A stretch of DNA of 37,778 nt. Origin: Gammaproteobacteria bacterium. Lineage in GTDB: Bacteria; Pseudomonadota; Gammaproteobacteria; UBA6429; Thiohalophilaceae. The position numbers and the translations under genes were made by a program. How positions within the stretch are numbered: position 1 is the stretch's first letter; each line of letters begins with the position of its first letter. The notes beneath the pieces were generated by a model. That model was not told the DNA's origin. It ran no database searches and saw only the letters and a list, made by a program, of their open reading frames with translations. The DNA lies in contig JAFLJQ010000191.1 of assembly GCA_022712915.1 (NCBI GenBank), positions 1 through 37,778 of the forward strand, written 5' to 3'. Of the stretch, positions 1 through 8,122 are shown piece after piece.

Positions 1-125
1 TTAAGGCAGCGGTTCTGCGTGCATTAGAATACTTGTCAACGAATGCAAAACGCGCTCACCCTGAACGTGATAGGTTGTCAGGTCGCGCTAAGCTTGGATT
101 GACGCCTGTTTTTTGTACAGCTTAA
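1..125 (+). CDS. C-terminal fragment of an unidentified protein inside the edge repeat
   Basis: A frame open from the left edge (first whole codon at base 3) ends at a TAA at 123-125. It gives a basic C-terminal tail of 40 residues that includes LRALEYLSTNAKR and ends LGLTPVFCTA. The same tail is encoded in the right copy of the repeat on the minus strand (37653-37775). I do not recognise the family. Its presence in a multicopy repeat makes a transposase tail plausible, but no catalytic motif is visible and chance openness cannot be excluded at this length. Confidence 0.3.
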   Translation, partial: KAAVLRALEYLSTNAKRAHPERDRLSGRAKLGLTPVFCTA

Positions 126-139
126 GAACTAACGTATGA
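1..139. repeat. Left copy of a 139-bp inverted repeat at the window edges
   Basis: These 139 bases are the exact reverse complement of 37639-37777. The match stops at base 140 on the inner side and runs to the edge on the outer side, so the true repeat is probably longer and cut off here. Because the genes between are ordinary chromosomal ones, the simplest reading is a multicopy element (for example an insertion sequence) at which the assembled sequence ends on both sides. The inner boundary lies 21 bp from the gpsA stop codon. Confidence 0.9.
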
Positions 140-160
140 GCACCCCCTAGTGAAAGATCT

Positions 161-1180
161 TTAACCTAGTTCAGGCTTCAAATCACGTGATAACAATGCC
201 TGCACACTATCATTCGGTGACAGTCCTTCAAACAGCACACGATAGACCTGCTCGGTAATGGGCATATCTACTTTTTGTTGTTGTGCGAGAGTATAAATTT
301 CTTTAGCGGTATGCAGACCTTCGGTAACCTGACCAATTTCTTCTGTTGCCTGCTGCTGGGTTTTGCCCTTAGCAAGCAATAGGCCAAGTCGGCGGTTACG
401 AGACTGATTATCGGTAGCTGTAAGAATGAGATCACCCAGTCCAGCTAACCCCATGAAGGTATCTCGTTGGCCACCCATCTTCACACCAAAACGCACGACC
501 TCAGCCAGGGCTCGAGTGATAAGGGCCGCGCGGGTGTTCGCGCCATAACCAAGGCCATCGGCAATCCCTGCGGCTATGGCAATAACATTTTTTACCGCCC
601 CACCAATTTGAGCGCCAATAATATCGGTGCTGATATAAGCACGAAATACATCATTGTGCAGCATACGCGCAACCTGCACAGCATAGTGCTCATCTTCACA
701 GGCCACCGTCACTGCCGAAGGCAAGCCTTTTGCCACTTCGGCCGCAAAAGTTGGACCAGTCACTACAACCGGCACCACCGCATTGCCCAGCTCTTCCCGG
801 CAGATCTCATGCAGCAATTTGTTGGTCTTGGGCTCCAGCCCCTTACTAGCCCAGACGAGATGCTGATGCTTGCCCATAAAAGGTTGAATTGCTTTTAAAG
901 TGCTGCGAAAGGCATGGCTGGGGACAACAACCAAGACCAGATCCACACCGGTCAACGTTGTTTGCAAATCGGCTGTGGCCTGCAAATTACTAGGTAATGG
1001 AATACCAGGCAGGTAACGCATATTACAGCGAGCTGCATTGATGCTATCAACATGCTCCTGTCGATGTGCCCACAAATGGACATGTGAGTGGTTTTTTGCC
1101 AGCAGAATAGCCAGAGCCGTACCCCACGAGCCAGCACCGATAACTCCGACCGTTTTTGTTGAGGCGTTGGTGAGAGGCAT
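161..1180 (-). CDS. gpsA: NAD(P)-dependent glycerol-3-phosphate dehydrogenase
   Basis: 339 residues, the normal length. GpsA reduces dihydroxyacetone phosphate to sn-glycerol 3-phosphate in the cytoplasm, the first step of phospholipid synthesis. The Rossmann nucleotide-binding loop VGVIGAGSWGTALA is at residues 11-24, the family block VTGPTFAAEVAKG is mid-protein, and the GGAVKNVIAIAAG segment carries the catalytic lysine. It is the last gene of a minus-strand run rhodanese-grxC-trxC-secB-gpsA and starts 11 bp after the secB stop, the same secB-gpsA order as in E. coli. Identification is secure. Confidence 0.97.
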   Translation of the reverse strand: MPLTNASTKTVGVIGAGSWGTALAILLAKNHSHVHLWAHRQEHVDSINAARCNMRYLPGIPLPSNLQATADLQTTLTGVDLVLVVVPSHAFRSTLKAIQPFMGKHQHLVWASKGLEPKTNKLLHEICREELGNAVVPVVVTGPTFAAEVAKGLPSAVTVACEDEHYAVQVARMLHNDVFRAYISTDIIGAQIGGAVKNVIAIAAGIADGLGYGANTRAALITRALAEVVRFGVKMGGQRDTFMGLAGLGDLILTATDNQSRNRRLGLLLAKGKTQQQATEEIGQVTEGLHTAKEIYTLAQQQKVDMPITEQVYRVLFEGLSPNDSVQALLSRDLKPELG

Positions 1181-1191
1181 CCGTTCTGGGC

Positions 1192-1677
1192 CTAGTGTGT
1201 AGTAACCGGTTCCGGTTGCTCTTGTACGGCCTGCTGTTTTAAGTGCTCTTGATACAAGGCATCAAAATTGACGGGGGCCAGTAACAACTGCGGAAAACCA
1301 CCCCGTGTCACCAGATCCGAAATCACCTCGCGGGCATAAGGAAACAAGATATCAGGACAAAAACTACCCAACATACCATTCAACTGATCCTGCTCGAAAC
1401 CATTCATACCAAAGACACCCGCTTGCTGAACCTCTACTAAAAAGGCATTCTTGTCATCGTTTTTAGCCGTCACGGTAACCGACAACACAACTTCGTATTG
1501 CTTGTCACCGATGGTGCGAGCATTGGTATTGAGCTGGACATTCACTTCAGGCTGCCACTCCAGTGTAAATGTCTCTGGTGTACCGGGCGCCTCAAAAGAA
1601 ACATCCTTAACGAAAATTTTCTGGATCTCAAATTGCTGCGGGGTTTGTTCCCCTGCCTGGTTTTGTTCATCACTCAT
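1192..1677 (-). CDS. secB: Protein-export chaperone SecB
   Basis: 161 residues, typical for SecB. This tetrameric cytoplasmic chaperone keeps precursor proteins unfolded and hands them to SecA for Sec-dependent export. The sequence shows the family blocks QKIFVKDVSFEAPGTPETF near the N terminus, VEVQQAGVFGM in the middle, and CPDILFPYAREVISDLVTRG, which forms part of the client groove. The tail is acidic and disordered, as usual. It lies between trxC (75 bp upstream) and gpsA (11 bp downstream) and probably shares their transcript. Identification is secure. Confidence 0.97.
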   Translation of the reverse strand: MSDEQNQAGEQTPQQFEIQKIFVKDVSFEAPGTPETFTLEWQPEVNVQLNTNARTIGDKQYEVVLSVTVTAKNDDKNAFLVEVQQAGVFGMNGFEQDQLNGMLGSFCPDILFPYAREVISDLVTRGGFPQLLLAPVNFDALYQEHLKQQAVQEQPEPVTTH

Positions 1678-1752
1678 GTCATACGCCCAATTTTATCGAT
1701 TACAAAATTATTTATGTGGTTATATTAACAAAAAGTCACAACGAAAACCTGA

Positions 1753-2187
1753 CTAGATATATTGTCTGGCCCAAGCTAATAGATCATTCAAATCCATGAC
1801 CCCAGCCATACGTGCCACCTCCTGACCACCTTTAAACACCGCCAGAGTTGGAATACTACGAATATTATACTGTGCCGCTAGAGTTTGTTGTTGTTCAGTA
1901 TCGACCTTGGCCAGACGTATCTCAGGCTCTAGTTGGGCCGCTGCCTGACTAAAAACTGGAGCCATCATTTTGCAAGGACCACACCAGGGAGCCCAAAAAT
2001 CAACCAGCATGGGAATATCACTGCTGCGGATATGACGAGAAAAATTCTGACTGGTAAGATTGATGGGCTGGCCCTTGAACAAGGCCTGCTTGCACTTGCC
2101 ACATTTGCCACCACTGGCCAGCCTGTTAGCTGGCAGGCGGTTAACACCATCGCAGTGGGGACAAACAATATGTAGCAGGTCAGACAT
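1753..2187 (-). CDS. trxC: Thioredoxin 2 with N-terminal zinc ribbon
   Basis: 144 residues, the TrxC length. Two CxxC pairs (C9/C12 and C29/C32) form the zinc-binding N-terminal domain that separates TrxC from thioredoxin 1. The redox site WCGPCK is at residues 68-73, in the expected APWCGPCKMMAP context. The protein reduces cytoplasmic disulfides and is usually tied to oxidative stress. Its start overlaps the grxC stop by one base (TAATG), so the two are probably translated together. In E. coli trxC is not in this cluster, so the placement between grxC and secB is notable. Confidence 0.95.
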   Translation of the reverse strand: MSDLLHIVCPHCDGVNRLPANRLASGGKCGKCKQALFKGQPINLTSQNFSRHIRSSDIPMLVDFWAPWCGPCKMMAPVFSQAAAQLEPEIRLAKVDTEQQQTLAAQYNIRSIPTLAVFKGGQEVARMAGVMDLNDLLAWARQYI

Positions 2188-2453
2188 TATTCAGGAGAAC
2201 CAAGCATTAAGTGGTCATCCAGTTTTCCCTCAGCCTCGAGAGCATAGAGGTCATCACAACCTCCAACATGAAAATCATTAATAAAGATCTGTGGCACACT
2301 GCTACGGCCACTAAGCTCTTCCATTTTCTGGCGTAATTGTGGATCGATATCAACACGCAGTTCAGAAAACGTCACACCCTTACGCTGTAACAATGTAGCC
2401 GCCTGTAAACAATACGGACAATAAGGGGTCAAGTATATTTCCACTTTTGGCAT
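2187..2453 (-). CDS. grxC: Glutaredoxin 3
   Basis: 88 residues, close to the 83 of E. coli Grx3. The CPYC redox site is at residues 12-15 after the YLTPY strand. SSVPQIFIND (cis-proline loop) and HVGGCDDLYALE (glutathione-binding GG motif) follow in order. It reduces protein and glutathione mixed disulfides using glutathione. The TAATG overlap with trxC joins two thiol reductants, one glutathione-linked and one thioredoxin-type, in one coupled unit. It lies 51 bp downstream of the rhodanese gene, matching the usual yibN-grxC order. Confidence 0.95.
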   Translation of the reverse strand: MPKVEIYLTPYCPYCLQAATLLQRKGVTFSELRVDIDPQLRQKMEELSGRSSVPQIFINDFHVGGCDDLYALEAEGKLDDHLMLGSPE

Positions 2454-2504
2454 CGTTATGATTCCTAAAAATTATTATTTTGACCGTTCTTGAACTAAGC
2501 CTAA

Positions 2505-2936
2505 CTAGCTTTTATCAAGCGGTAAGCTGGCATGCTGCCAAGCCATCATACCGCCCTTGAGATTATATATCTTGTCGAAACCTTCCTTTTTCAATAAGGC
2601 GCAAGCACTACTGGAACGACTGCCAGAACGGCAAGCCGCAATGACAGGTCGGTTTTTATATTTTTCTAGTTCAACCTTGCGATCCTTTAGATAGCCAAGT
2701 GGAATGTGGATTGCATTCACAATATGACCAGAATGAAATTCATTCTCTTCACGAATATCCAGTACAAGAGCATCTTCTCGGTTGATCAATTGAGTGACCT
2801 CAACGGGGGTGGCTGAGATATAACCTCGCAAACTGCTTCCAAAGATATCCACGAGCAGCAGGGCCAGAATCGCCACAAAGGCACCGGATAATATAATATG
2901 AGCGCTTATAAACTCTATAATTTGTTCCATCATCAT
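2505..2936 (-). CDS. yibN: Membrane-anchored rhodanese-like protein (YibN type)
   Basis: 143 residues. One transmembrane helix (about residues 10-32) is followed by a single rhodanese domain (about 43-140). The active-site loop is C102-R-S-G-S-R, a cysteine that can carry a persulfide. Other family blocks are LVLDIREENEFHSGHI and NLKGGMMAWQ. Rhodaneses move sulfane sulfur between thiols; the physiological partner is not known from sequence. Position next to grxC, secB and gpsA and divergent from gpmI matches E. coli yibN. The ArsR gene immediately upstream resembles a persulfide sensor, which fits a sulfur-transfer role. Confidence 0.9.
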   Translation of the reverse strand: MMMEQIIEFISAHIILSGAFVAILALLLVDIFGSSLRGYISATPVEVTQLINREDALVLDIREENEFHSGHIVNAIHIPLGYLKDRKVELEKYKNRPVIAACRSGSRSSSACALLKKEGFDKIYNLKGGMMAWQHASLPLDKS

Positions 2937-3111
2937 GAACCATTTCAGTTAATTAAGGGCGCGGCTATAAACAGTGATTTTTTCGCAAAAGCAAGGAAGT
3001 ACCGTGCACAAAGCCGCAGTGTCTATGCAGCACATAATGATTCGGGCACGGTTCTGGCGCCGCTATCGCGGAAAAGATGCATTTATGGAAATGCCCTTAA
3101 GGTTAAATTAT

Positions 3112-3137
3112 AAAAAAGGACAACATGTATGTTGTCC
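3112..3137 (-). terminator. Intrinsic terminator downstream of the ArsR gene
   Basis: A perfect 9-bp hairpin (GGACAACAT, 2-base loop, ATGTTGTCC) at 3118-3137 is followed, read on the minus strand, by six T residues (the A run at 3112-3117). It lies 30 bp past the ArsR stop and before the rhodanese gene, so the ArsR transcript should largely end here and the rhodanese cluster should have its own promoter between about 2937 and 3111. Confidence 0.85.
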
Positions 3138-3167
3138 CTGGAAAACTACCGGAATCTTACAGTGTTA

Positions 3168-3485
3168 TTATGGATTACAAAACACTTCACGCATCATACT
3201 GATTAAACGCAAGGTACGCGCATCACCAACCCGGTAATAGACTCGATTGGCATCCTTACGGGAGGCAAGGATACCCTTATCGCGCAAAATCGCCAAATGC
3301 TGGGAAATATTACTCTGTGAGGTTCCGACATTTTCCACAATGTCTTGCACACTCACTTCTTCTCCCCCCAGGGTGCAAAGAATCTTTAATCTAAGAGGGT
3401 GGGACATAGCCTTCAAAGAACGGGATGCTCGATCAATGTCTTCATCGCGCGACATCAGAACGGAAGTGGCATCAATCAAATTCAT
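3168..3485 (-). CDS. ArsR-family repressor of the BigR/SqrR dithiol type
   Basis: 105-residue winged-helix protein. The helix-turn-helix reads SVQDIVENVGTSQSNISQHL (about 45-64) and the wing RKDANRVYYRV (76-86). The ArsR metal site ELCVCDL is absent. Instead there are just two cysteines, C37 (KILCTLG) and C103 (VFCNP), 66 residues apart and in the same contexts as the paired cysteines of BigR and SqrR, which bridge with sulfane sulfur on persulfide exposure. That makes a reactive-sulfur derepressor the best guess. It lies between the rhodanese-thioredoxin cluster and the divergent gpmI promoter. Its targets are not proven; the wider ArsR family also binds metals. Confidence 0.85.
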   Translation of the reverse strand: MNLIDATSVLMSRDEDIDRASRSLKAMSHPLRLKILCTLGGEEVSVQDIVENVGTSQSNISQHLAILRDKGILASRKDANRVYYRVGDARTLRLISMMREVFCNP

Positions 3486-3587
3486 AACTTTAACCCTTAA
3501 TAAAACTTAGGCAGGAACCCTTGTCCATGAACTACTTTACCATTACCCCAAAGTGGACGGTGCCCTTTATTAATAAAACATTATACA

Positions 3588-3602
3588 ATAATCTACTATT
3601 AT
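3588..3602. promoter_or_regulatory. AT-rich inverted repeat in the ArsR/gpmI divergent region
   Basis: ATAAT and ATTAT arms separated by CTACT, overlapping TATAAT-like sequence on both strands, lie 103 bp upstream of the ArsR start. ArsR-family repressors bind AT-rich inverted repeats over promoters, so this is a possible autoregulatory operator. AT-rich repeats arise easily by chance, hence the modest confidence. Confidence 0.3.
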
Positions 3603-3720
3603 AGCAGGGCGATGGCCAGATAAATTATCATAATGTCTAGTTGTCTATTTCTGCCCAAAGCAGATAATTAAAAATCTGTTAAAAATTAGCAAGTTATCTG
3701 TATTTTCACTAGAGGCACAG

Positions 3721-3735
3721 TTAGACTAAGTCTAA
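3721..3735. promoter_or_regulatory. Perfect 15-bp palindrome upstream of gpmI
   Basis: TTAGACT, a single A, then AGTCTAA form a 7-1-7 perfect inverted repeat ending 34 bp before the gpmI start codon. There is no following T run, so it is not a terminator. The position suits an operator or an mRNA leader hairpin. The adjacent ArsR protein is one candidate binder, but nothing in the sequence proves it. Confidence 0.45.
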
Positions 3736-3769
3736 TATTGCCAAATTTAGAGACAACAAAAATTAAGTT

Positions 3770-5341
3770 ATGTCAGTAAACCATCGACCAACTGTCTTAA
3801 TCATCCTTGATGGTTGGGGCTATTCCGAAGATAGTGCAAGTAATGCCATCATGGCCGCCAACAAACCCTGCTGGGACAAACTGTGGGACAACTGCCCACA
3901 TACTCTGGTCAGAGGTTCAGGCGCTGAAGTTGGCCTGCCTGCCGACCAAATGGGCAATTCTGAAGTAGGCCACCTTAATTTAGGCGCTGGTCGCGTGGTC
4001 TATCAGGAGTTCACCCGGGTTAGCCGTTCGATTAAGACCGGTTCCTTCTTTACCAATCAAACCCTGGTGGATGCTGTCACACAGGCAAAAAACACCAACA
4101 AGGCTGTGCATATTCTCGGCCTGCTCTCGCCCGGTGGTGTGCACAGCCATGAAAAACATATCCATGCCATGGCCGAACTGGCGGTCAAACAAGGAGCACC
4201 ACAAGTCTATGTCCACGCCTTTCTTGATGGCCGAGACACCGCCCCCAAAAGTGCCCACTCATCCCTGAAACTTATGCAAGATAAGTTTGTCGAGCTTGGC
4301 GTGGGTCGCATTGCCTCGATTATCGGCCGCTATTACGCCATGGATCGCGATCACCGCTGGCCGCGCGTCAAGGAAGCTTATGACCTAATCACTCACGGCG
4401 AAGCCCAATTTCAGGCTGATGACCCTTTAACGGCCCTCAATATGGCCTATGAACGAGGCGAAAACGACGAGTTCGTTAAAGCCACCACCATTGTCCCGGC
4501 CGACTGTGAGTCGGTAAAAATTGAGGACGGTGATGTACTTATTTTTATGAACTATCGTTCGGATCGTGCGCGACAGATCACCCGCCCATTCATCGAGCCA
4601 GATTTTGCCGAGTTTGATCGTGGTCGCGCGCCTAAGCTGGGACTATTTGTTAGCCTGACGGAATACAAAGCTGACTTCGATGCACCGGTGGCCTATCCAC
4701 CCGATCGTCTGAAAAATGTATTTGGTGAATACATATCTAACCTTGGCATGCACCAGCTACGCATTGCCGAAACGGAAAAGTATGCTCACGTCACCTTCTT
4801 TTTTAATGGTGGTCGCGAAGATCCCTTTGCGTTCGAGGATCGAGAGTTGATTAACTCACCCAATGTCGCAACCTATGATTTACAACCCGCAATGAATGCG
4901 CCTTTACTGACAGAAAAGTTGGTAGCCGCCATTACAGGTGATAAATATGATGTCATTATTTGCAACTATGCCAACCCTGACATGGTCGGCCACTCCGGCA
5001 ATTTCGATGCCACCGTCAAGGCCATCGAGGCACTGGATCGTTGCCTTAACGGCGTTATCGATGCTGCCAAATCTGTCGGCGCCGAACTATTGATTACCGC
5101 CGACCATGGTAATGCAGAGCTAATGGAAAATCCTCTAACAGGCCAACCACATACCGCCCATACTACCAATCCGGTGCCCTTAATCTATGTTGGTGAGCGC
5201 CCACTTTCCTTCAAGTCCAGTCACGGAGCCCTTTCAGATATTGCCCCGACCATACTCTACCTGATGGGATTGGATCAGCCATCCGAAATGAGTGGCCGCT
5301 GTCTATTCGACACCGATACCGAACTTGCCCAACCGGCCTGA
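3770..5341 (+). CDS. gpmI: 2,3-bisphosphoglycerate-independent phosphoglycerate mutase
   Basis: 523 residues, slightly above the usual 510-515. It interconverts 3- and 2-phosphoglycerate in glycolysis and gluconeogenesis using two metal ions. The first metal aspartate is in [12 protein letters not shown] (D14). The catalytic serine is S64 in [38 protein letters not shown] and the C-terminal [11 protein letters not shown] complete the alkaline-phosphatase-like site. It starts the plus-strand run gpmI-envC-ctpA-yibQ, with envC only 10 bp downstream, and is divergent from the ArsR gene. Identification is secure. Confidence 0.97.
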   Translation: MSVNHRPTVLIILDGWGYSEDSASNAIMAANKPCWDKLWDNCPHTLVRGSGAEVGLPADQMGNSEVGHLNLGAGRVVYQEFTRVSRSIKTGSFFTNQTLVDAVTQAKNTNKAVHILGLLSPGGVHSHEKHIHAMAELAVKQGAPQVYVHAFLDGRDTAPKSAHSSLKLMQDKFVELGVGRIASIIGRYYAMDRDHRWPRVKEAYDLITHGEAQFQADDPLTALNMAYERGENDEFVKATTIVPADCESVKIEDGDVLIFMNYRSDRARQITRPFIEPDFAEFDRGRAPKLGLFVSLTEYKADFDAPVAYPPDRLKNVFGEYISNLGMHQLRIAETEKYAHVTFFFNGGREDPFAFEDRELINSPNVATYDLQPAMNAPLLTEKLVAAITGDKYDVIICNYANPDMVGHSGNFDATVKAIEALDRCLNGVIDAAKSVGAELLITADHGNAELMENPLTGQPHTAHTTNPVPLIYVGERPLSFKSSHGALSDIAPTILYLMGLDQPSEMSGRCLFDTDTELAQPA

Positions 5342-5351
5342 GTTATCCCTC

Positions 5352-6572
5352 ATGCCATATTACCCCTGTCCTCATAACATAAAACGACGACAGGGGCTGG
5401 CAAACGTATATTTTTTTGTAATCCTGATAATTGGCCTTAACGGCACCGCCCTCCCTGCGGCCGCAGATTTTTCCAGTGATAACAACAATAGCAATACCAG
5501 CCATGAACTCCAGCAGCTACGCCAGCGTATTGACCAACTGCGTAAAGACGTCACTCAAACACGTAACCAACATGATAAAGAGCGCGAAAAACTGCGCAAC
5601 ATCGATCTTCGAATCAGTAAACAGGTACGTGAACTGAAATACATTCACTTTCGCCTCGGCCAGCAGGATCGCCGTCTCGGCCAGCTCTATCATGATCGCA
5701 AGCGTTACCAAAAAGACTTGCAAGAACAACGTAAGCTGCTCGGTAAACAAATCCACACGGCCTATATCATAGGCCAGCAGGCCCATTTTAAACTTCTGCT
5801 CAGCCAGGATAACCCAGCAATGGCTGGCCGCACCCTCAAGTATTACGATTATTTTCACCGCTCACGCGCCGATTTGATTAAACGAGCCAACACTGCCCTG
5901 GCACGTACCAAACAAAACAAACACGATATCGCGCAAGAGAAAAAACGCCTCACTGAGTTGCGTGCCTACAGCCTAAAGAAAAAAGACCAATTGGAAGTTG
6001 ACTCCCGGCAACGTCGCACCCTGATAACCAGCCTCAACCAGCAATTGCAAGGTAAGACCCATTCATTAAACCGTATGCTGGAAGATGAACAGCAACTACA
6101 GAGCCTGCTCAATGGCATTGAGGAACTGATGCCCGATGCACTGACCATCAAAAAATCCAAACAGGCCTTTCACGCTCTCAAAGGAAAGTTGACTTGGCCT
6201 GCTGCCGGTACAGTGCAACATCTATTTGGCCGTAAACGCGGTAACAGCAAGGCTAGCTGGAATGGCATTATCATCAAGGCTAAAGAGGGTAATGATGTCC
6301 ATACCGTCTCTCACGGCCGAGTAGCCTATGCCGACTGGTTACGTGGATATGGTCTACTATTAATTATCGATCACGGTAATGGTTACATGAGTCTGTATGG
6401 ACACAACCAGAGTCTCTTGAAAGAGATAGGCGACTGGGTCGAGACGGGCGAGACCATCGCAACTATTGGCAATACTGCGGGACATACGCACAGTGGTCTG
6501 TATTTTGAAATTCGTCATAAAGGTAAACCCACCAACCCAATAAACTGGTGCCGCAAATCACGACACTCATAA
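5352..6572 (+). CDS. envC: Murein hydrolase activator EnvC-like, degenerate LytM domain
   Basis: About 406 residues from the ATG 10 bp after the gpmI stop; a longer reading would overlap gpmI, so I chose this start. A hydrophobic segment (about 20-40) looks like a signal peptide. A long charged coiled coil (about 50-270) and a C-terminal LytM/M23 fold follow. The M23 zinc ligands are missing: SWNGIIIKA stands where active enzymes have H and D, and LYFEIR where they have HxH. This is the state of EnvC, which activates the amidases AmiA and AmiB at the septum through FtsEX. ftsE and ftsX are present at 27937-29594. Confidence 0.88.
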   Translation: MPYYPCPHNIKRRQGLANVYFFVILIIGLNGTALPAAADFSSDNNNSNTSHELQQLRQRIDQLRKDVTQTRNQHDKEREKLRNIDLRISKQVRELKYIHFRLGQQDRRLGQLYHDRKRYQKDLQEQRKLLGKQIHTAYIIGQQAHFKLLLSQDNPAMAGRTLKYYDYFHRSRADLIKRANTALARTKQNKHDIAQEKKRLTELRAYSLKKKDQLEVDSRQRRTLITSLNQQLQGKTHSLNRMLEDEQQLQSLLNGIEELMPDALTIKKSKQAFHALKGKLTWPAAGTVQHLFGRKRGNSKASWNGIIIKAKEGNDVHTVSHGRVAYADWLRGYGLLLIIDHGNGYMSLYGHNQSLLKEIGDWVETGETIATIGNTAGHTHSGLYFEIRHKGKPTNPINWCRKSRHS

Positions 6573-6660
6573 TGTGTACTTGCAAACATAATTTGAGACC
6601 TTTCGAATGAAATGGATTTTCTGTCAGGACAAAGGGCCCAAATTAATAAAGGGTGTTAGG

Positions 6661-6683
6661 GGATATTATTTACTGTAATATCC
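6661..6683. promoter_or_regulatory. Hairpin in the envC-ctpA gap
   Basis: GGATATTA and TAATATCC are perfect 8-bp arms around a 7-base loop, 41 bp before the ctpA start, extendable by G-U pairs. No T run follows, so it is not a standard terminator. It may be an operator or an mRNA processing or stability element that lets ctpA be expressed differently from gpmI-envC. Confidence 0.35.
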
Positions 6684-6723
6684 TTGGCACAAAACATACA
6701 ACTTTCCTAGCAGGACAACAGGC

Positions 6724-8040
6724 ATGAACACATTTACACGTAAGACAATTCTGGTCATAACCGGTCTGGTACTCGGTGTCGTACTCACTCTTGGAGGTAG
6801 CGTTTTCGCCAAGCGCAATGATTCACAGGCCATCCCCCTGGAAGACATTCGCACCTTGAGTGAGGTGTTTGGCAAAATCAAAAAAAATTATGTTGAAGAT
6901 ATTCCAGACAAGACCCTGCTGGAGAATGCTATCCGAGGTATGCTGACTGGGTTAGATCCCCATTCAACTTATCTGGATGTTTCCTCATATAAAGAACTGC
7001 GTGTTGGTACCTCGGGTGAATTCGGTGGGTTGGGTATTGTGGTGGGGATAGAAGATGGCTTCGTCAAAGTTATTTCCCCTATCGATGACACACCTGCTGA
7101 CAAAGCTGGCATCAAGGCCGGTGACCTGATCATCCGGCTGGATGAAACGCCCGTCAAAGGCATGAGCCTGGATGAAGCGGTGAAGCTCATGCGTGGCAAA
7201 CCAGGTACCAGTATCGATTTATTGATTGTCCGTGAAGGTGCTGACAAGCCCATGAAAATTGCCGTAACGCGTGACAAGATCCGCGTCAAGAGCGTGCGCA
7301 ATCGCACCCTTGATGAGGGATATGGCTATGTGCGTATTTCCCAATTCCAGCAACGCACCACAAAAGACCTGCGCGCCGCCATCAAAAATCTTAGAAAAGA
7401 GAATAAGAATAAATTGTACGGCCTGATACTCGACCTGCGAAACAATCCCGGAGGCCTTCTGGATTCCGCCGTATCGGTATCTGATACCTTCCTGACCAAA
7501 GGCAACATCGTTAGTGTTAAGGGTCGTGGTAACAACTCAGAATTAAAACATCAAGCCACACCAGTGGATTACACCAATGGCATTCCCATTGTGGTACTGG
7601 TCAATGCTGGCTCAGCCTCAGCTTCAGAAATTGTTGCAGGTGCTTTGCAAGATCACCAACGCGCAATCCTCATGGGTGAAAAGACCTTTGGTAAAGGTTC
7701 GGTGCAATCTGTTGTGCCCCTCGGTAATAACACCGCGATCAAACTCACTACGGCACGTTATTACACCCCGTCTGGCCGCTCCATTCAGGCAGAGGGAATT
7801 GAGCCTGATATTATCCTAGACAATTTTCGAATTACAGAAAATAAAGGTGCCGCCGATATAGAGCGTGTTAAAGAAGCTAACCTGAGCAAACACTTGACCA
7901 ACGACACCACTAAACAGAAAAAACAAGGCGTCAAGCAAAACAAGGATAAACGCATTAGCCTAGCTAAACAGGACTATGCCTTGTATGAGGCCCTGAATGT
8001 GTTAAAAGGTATGAAACTGATCAGTAACAGAAAAAAATAG
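6724..8040 (+). CDS. ctpA: S41-family carboxyl-terminal processing peptidase
   Basis: 438 residues with an N-terminal signal or anchor (about 8-29), a PDZ domain (about 95-170, GIVVGIEDGFVKVISPI) and an S41 protease domain. The Ser/Lys dyad is S299 in NAGSASASE and K324 in GEKTFGKGS, 25 residues apart as in Prc. LILDLRNNPGG is the other family hallmark. Such enzymes trim periplasmic protein tails and often control cell-wall hydrolases. The tail is rich in lysine and glutamine. Placement between envC and yibQ is common in gammaproteobacteria and supports a cell-wall role. Confidence 0.93.
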   Translation: MNTFTRKTILVITGLVLGVVLTLGGSVFAKRNDSQAIPLEDIRTLSEVFGKIKKNYVEDIPDKTLLENAIRGMLTGLDPHSTYLDVSSYKELRVGTSGEFGGLGIVVGIEDGFVKVISPIDDTPADKAGIKAGDLIIRLDETPVKGMSLDEAVKLMRGKPGTSIDLLIVREGADKPMKIAVTRDKIRVKSVRNRTLDEGYGYVRISQFQQRTTKDLRAAIKNLRKENKNKLYGLILDLRNNPGGLLDSAVSVSDTFLTKGNIVSVKGRGNNSELKHQATPVDYTNGIPIVVLVNAGSASASEIVAGALQDHQRAILMGEKTFGKGSVQSVVPLGNNTAIKLTTARYYTPSGRSIQAEGIEPDIILDNFRITENKGAADIERVKEANLSKHLTNDTTKQKKQGVKQNKDKRISLAKQDYALYEALNVLKGMKLISNRKK

Positions 8041-8077
8041 GCTTATGCGCCATTAATCCCGGTGCGAATGCAAAAAA

Positions 8078-8103
8078 TTCGCAGCTGATGTGTTAGCTGC
8101 GAA
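8078..8103. promoter_or_regulatory. Strong hairpin in the ctpA-yibQ gap
   Basis: TTCGCAGCT and AGCTGCGAA are perfect 9-bp arms around an 8-base loop, 37 bp after the ctpA stop. On the plus strand no T run follows, so it is at best a partial attenuator or 3-prime mRNA protector. On the minus strand it is followed by six T residues, but no minus-strand gene is present to terminate. A GTG at 8090 lies in the loop, which argues against using it as the yibQ start. Confidence 0.5.
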
Positions 8104-8122
8104 ATATACAAACAGGCAACAA

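Noticed and set aside
5352-6572. Active M23 endopeptidase
   Set aside because: The zinc ligands are replaced, so it is called an EnvC-like activator rather than an enzyme.
8090-8122. Upstream GTG start for yibQ
   Set aside because: It lies in the loop of a strong hairpin and would add residues ahead of a clean signal peptide.
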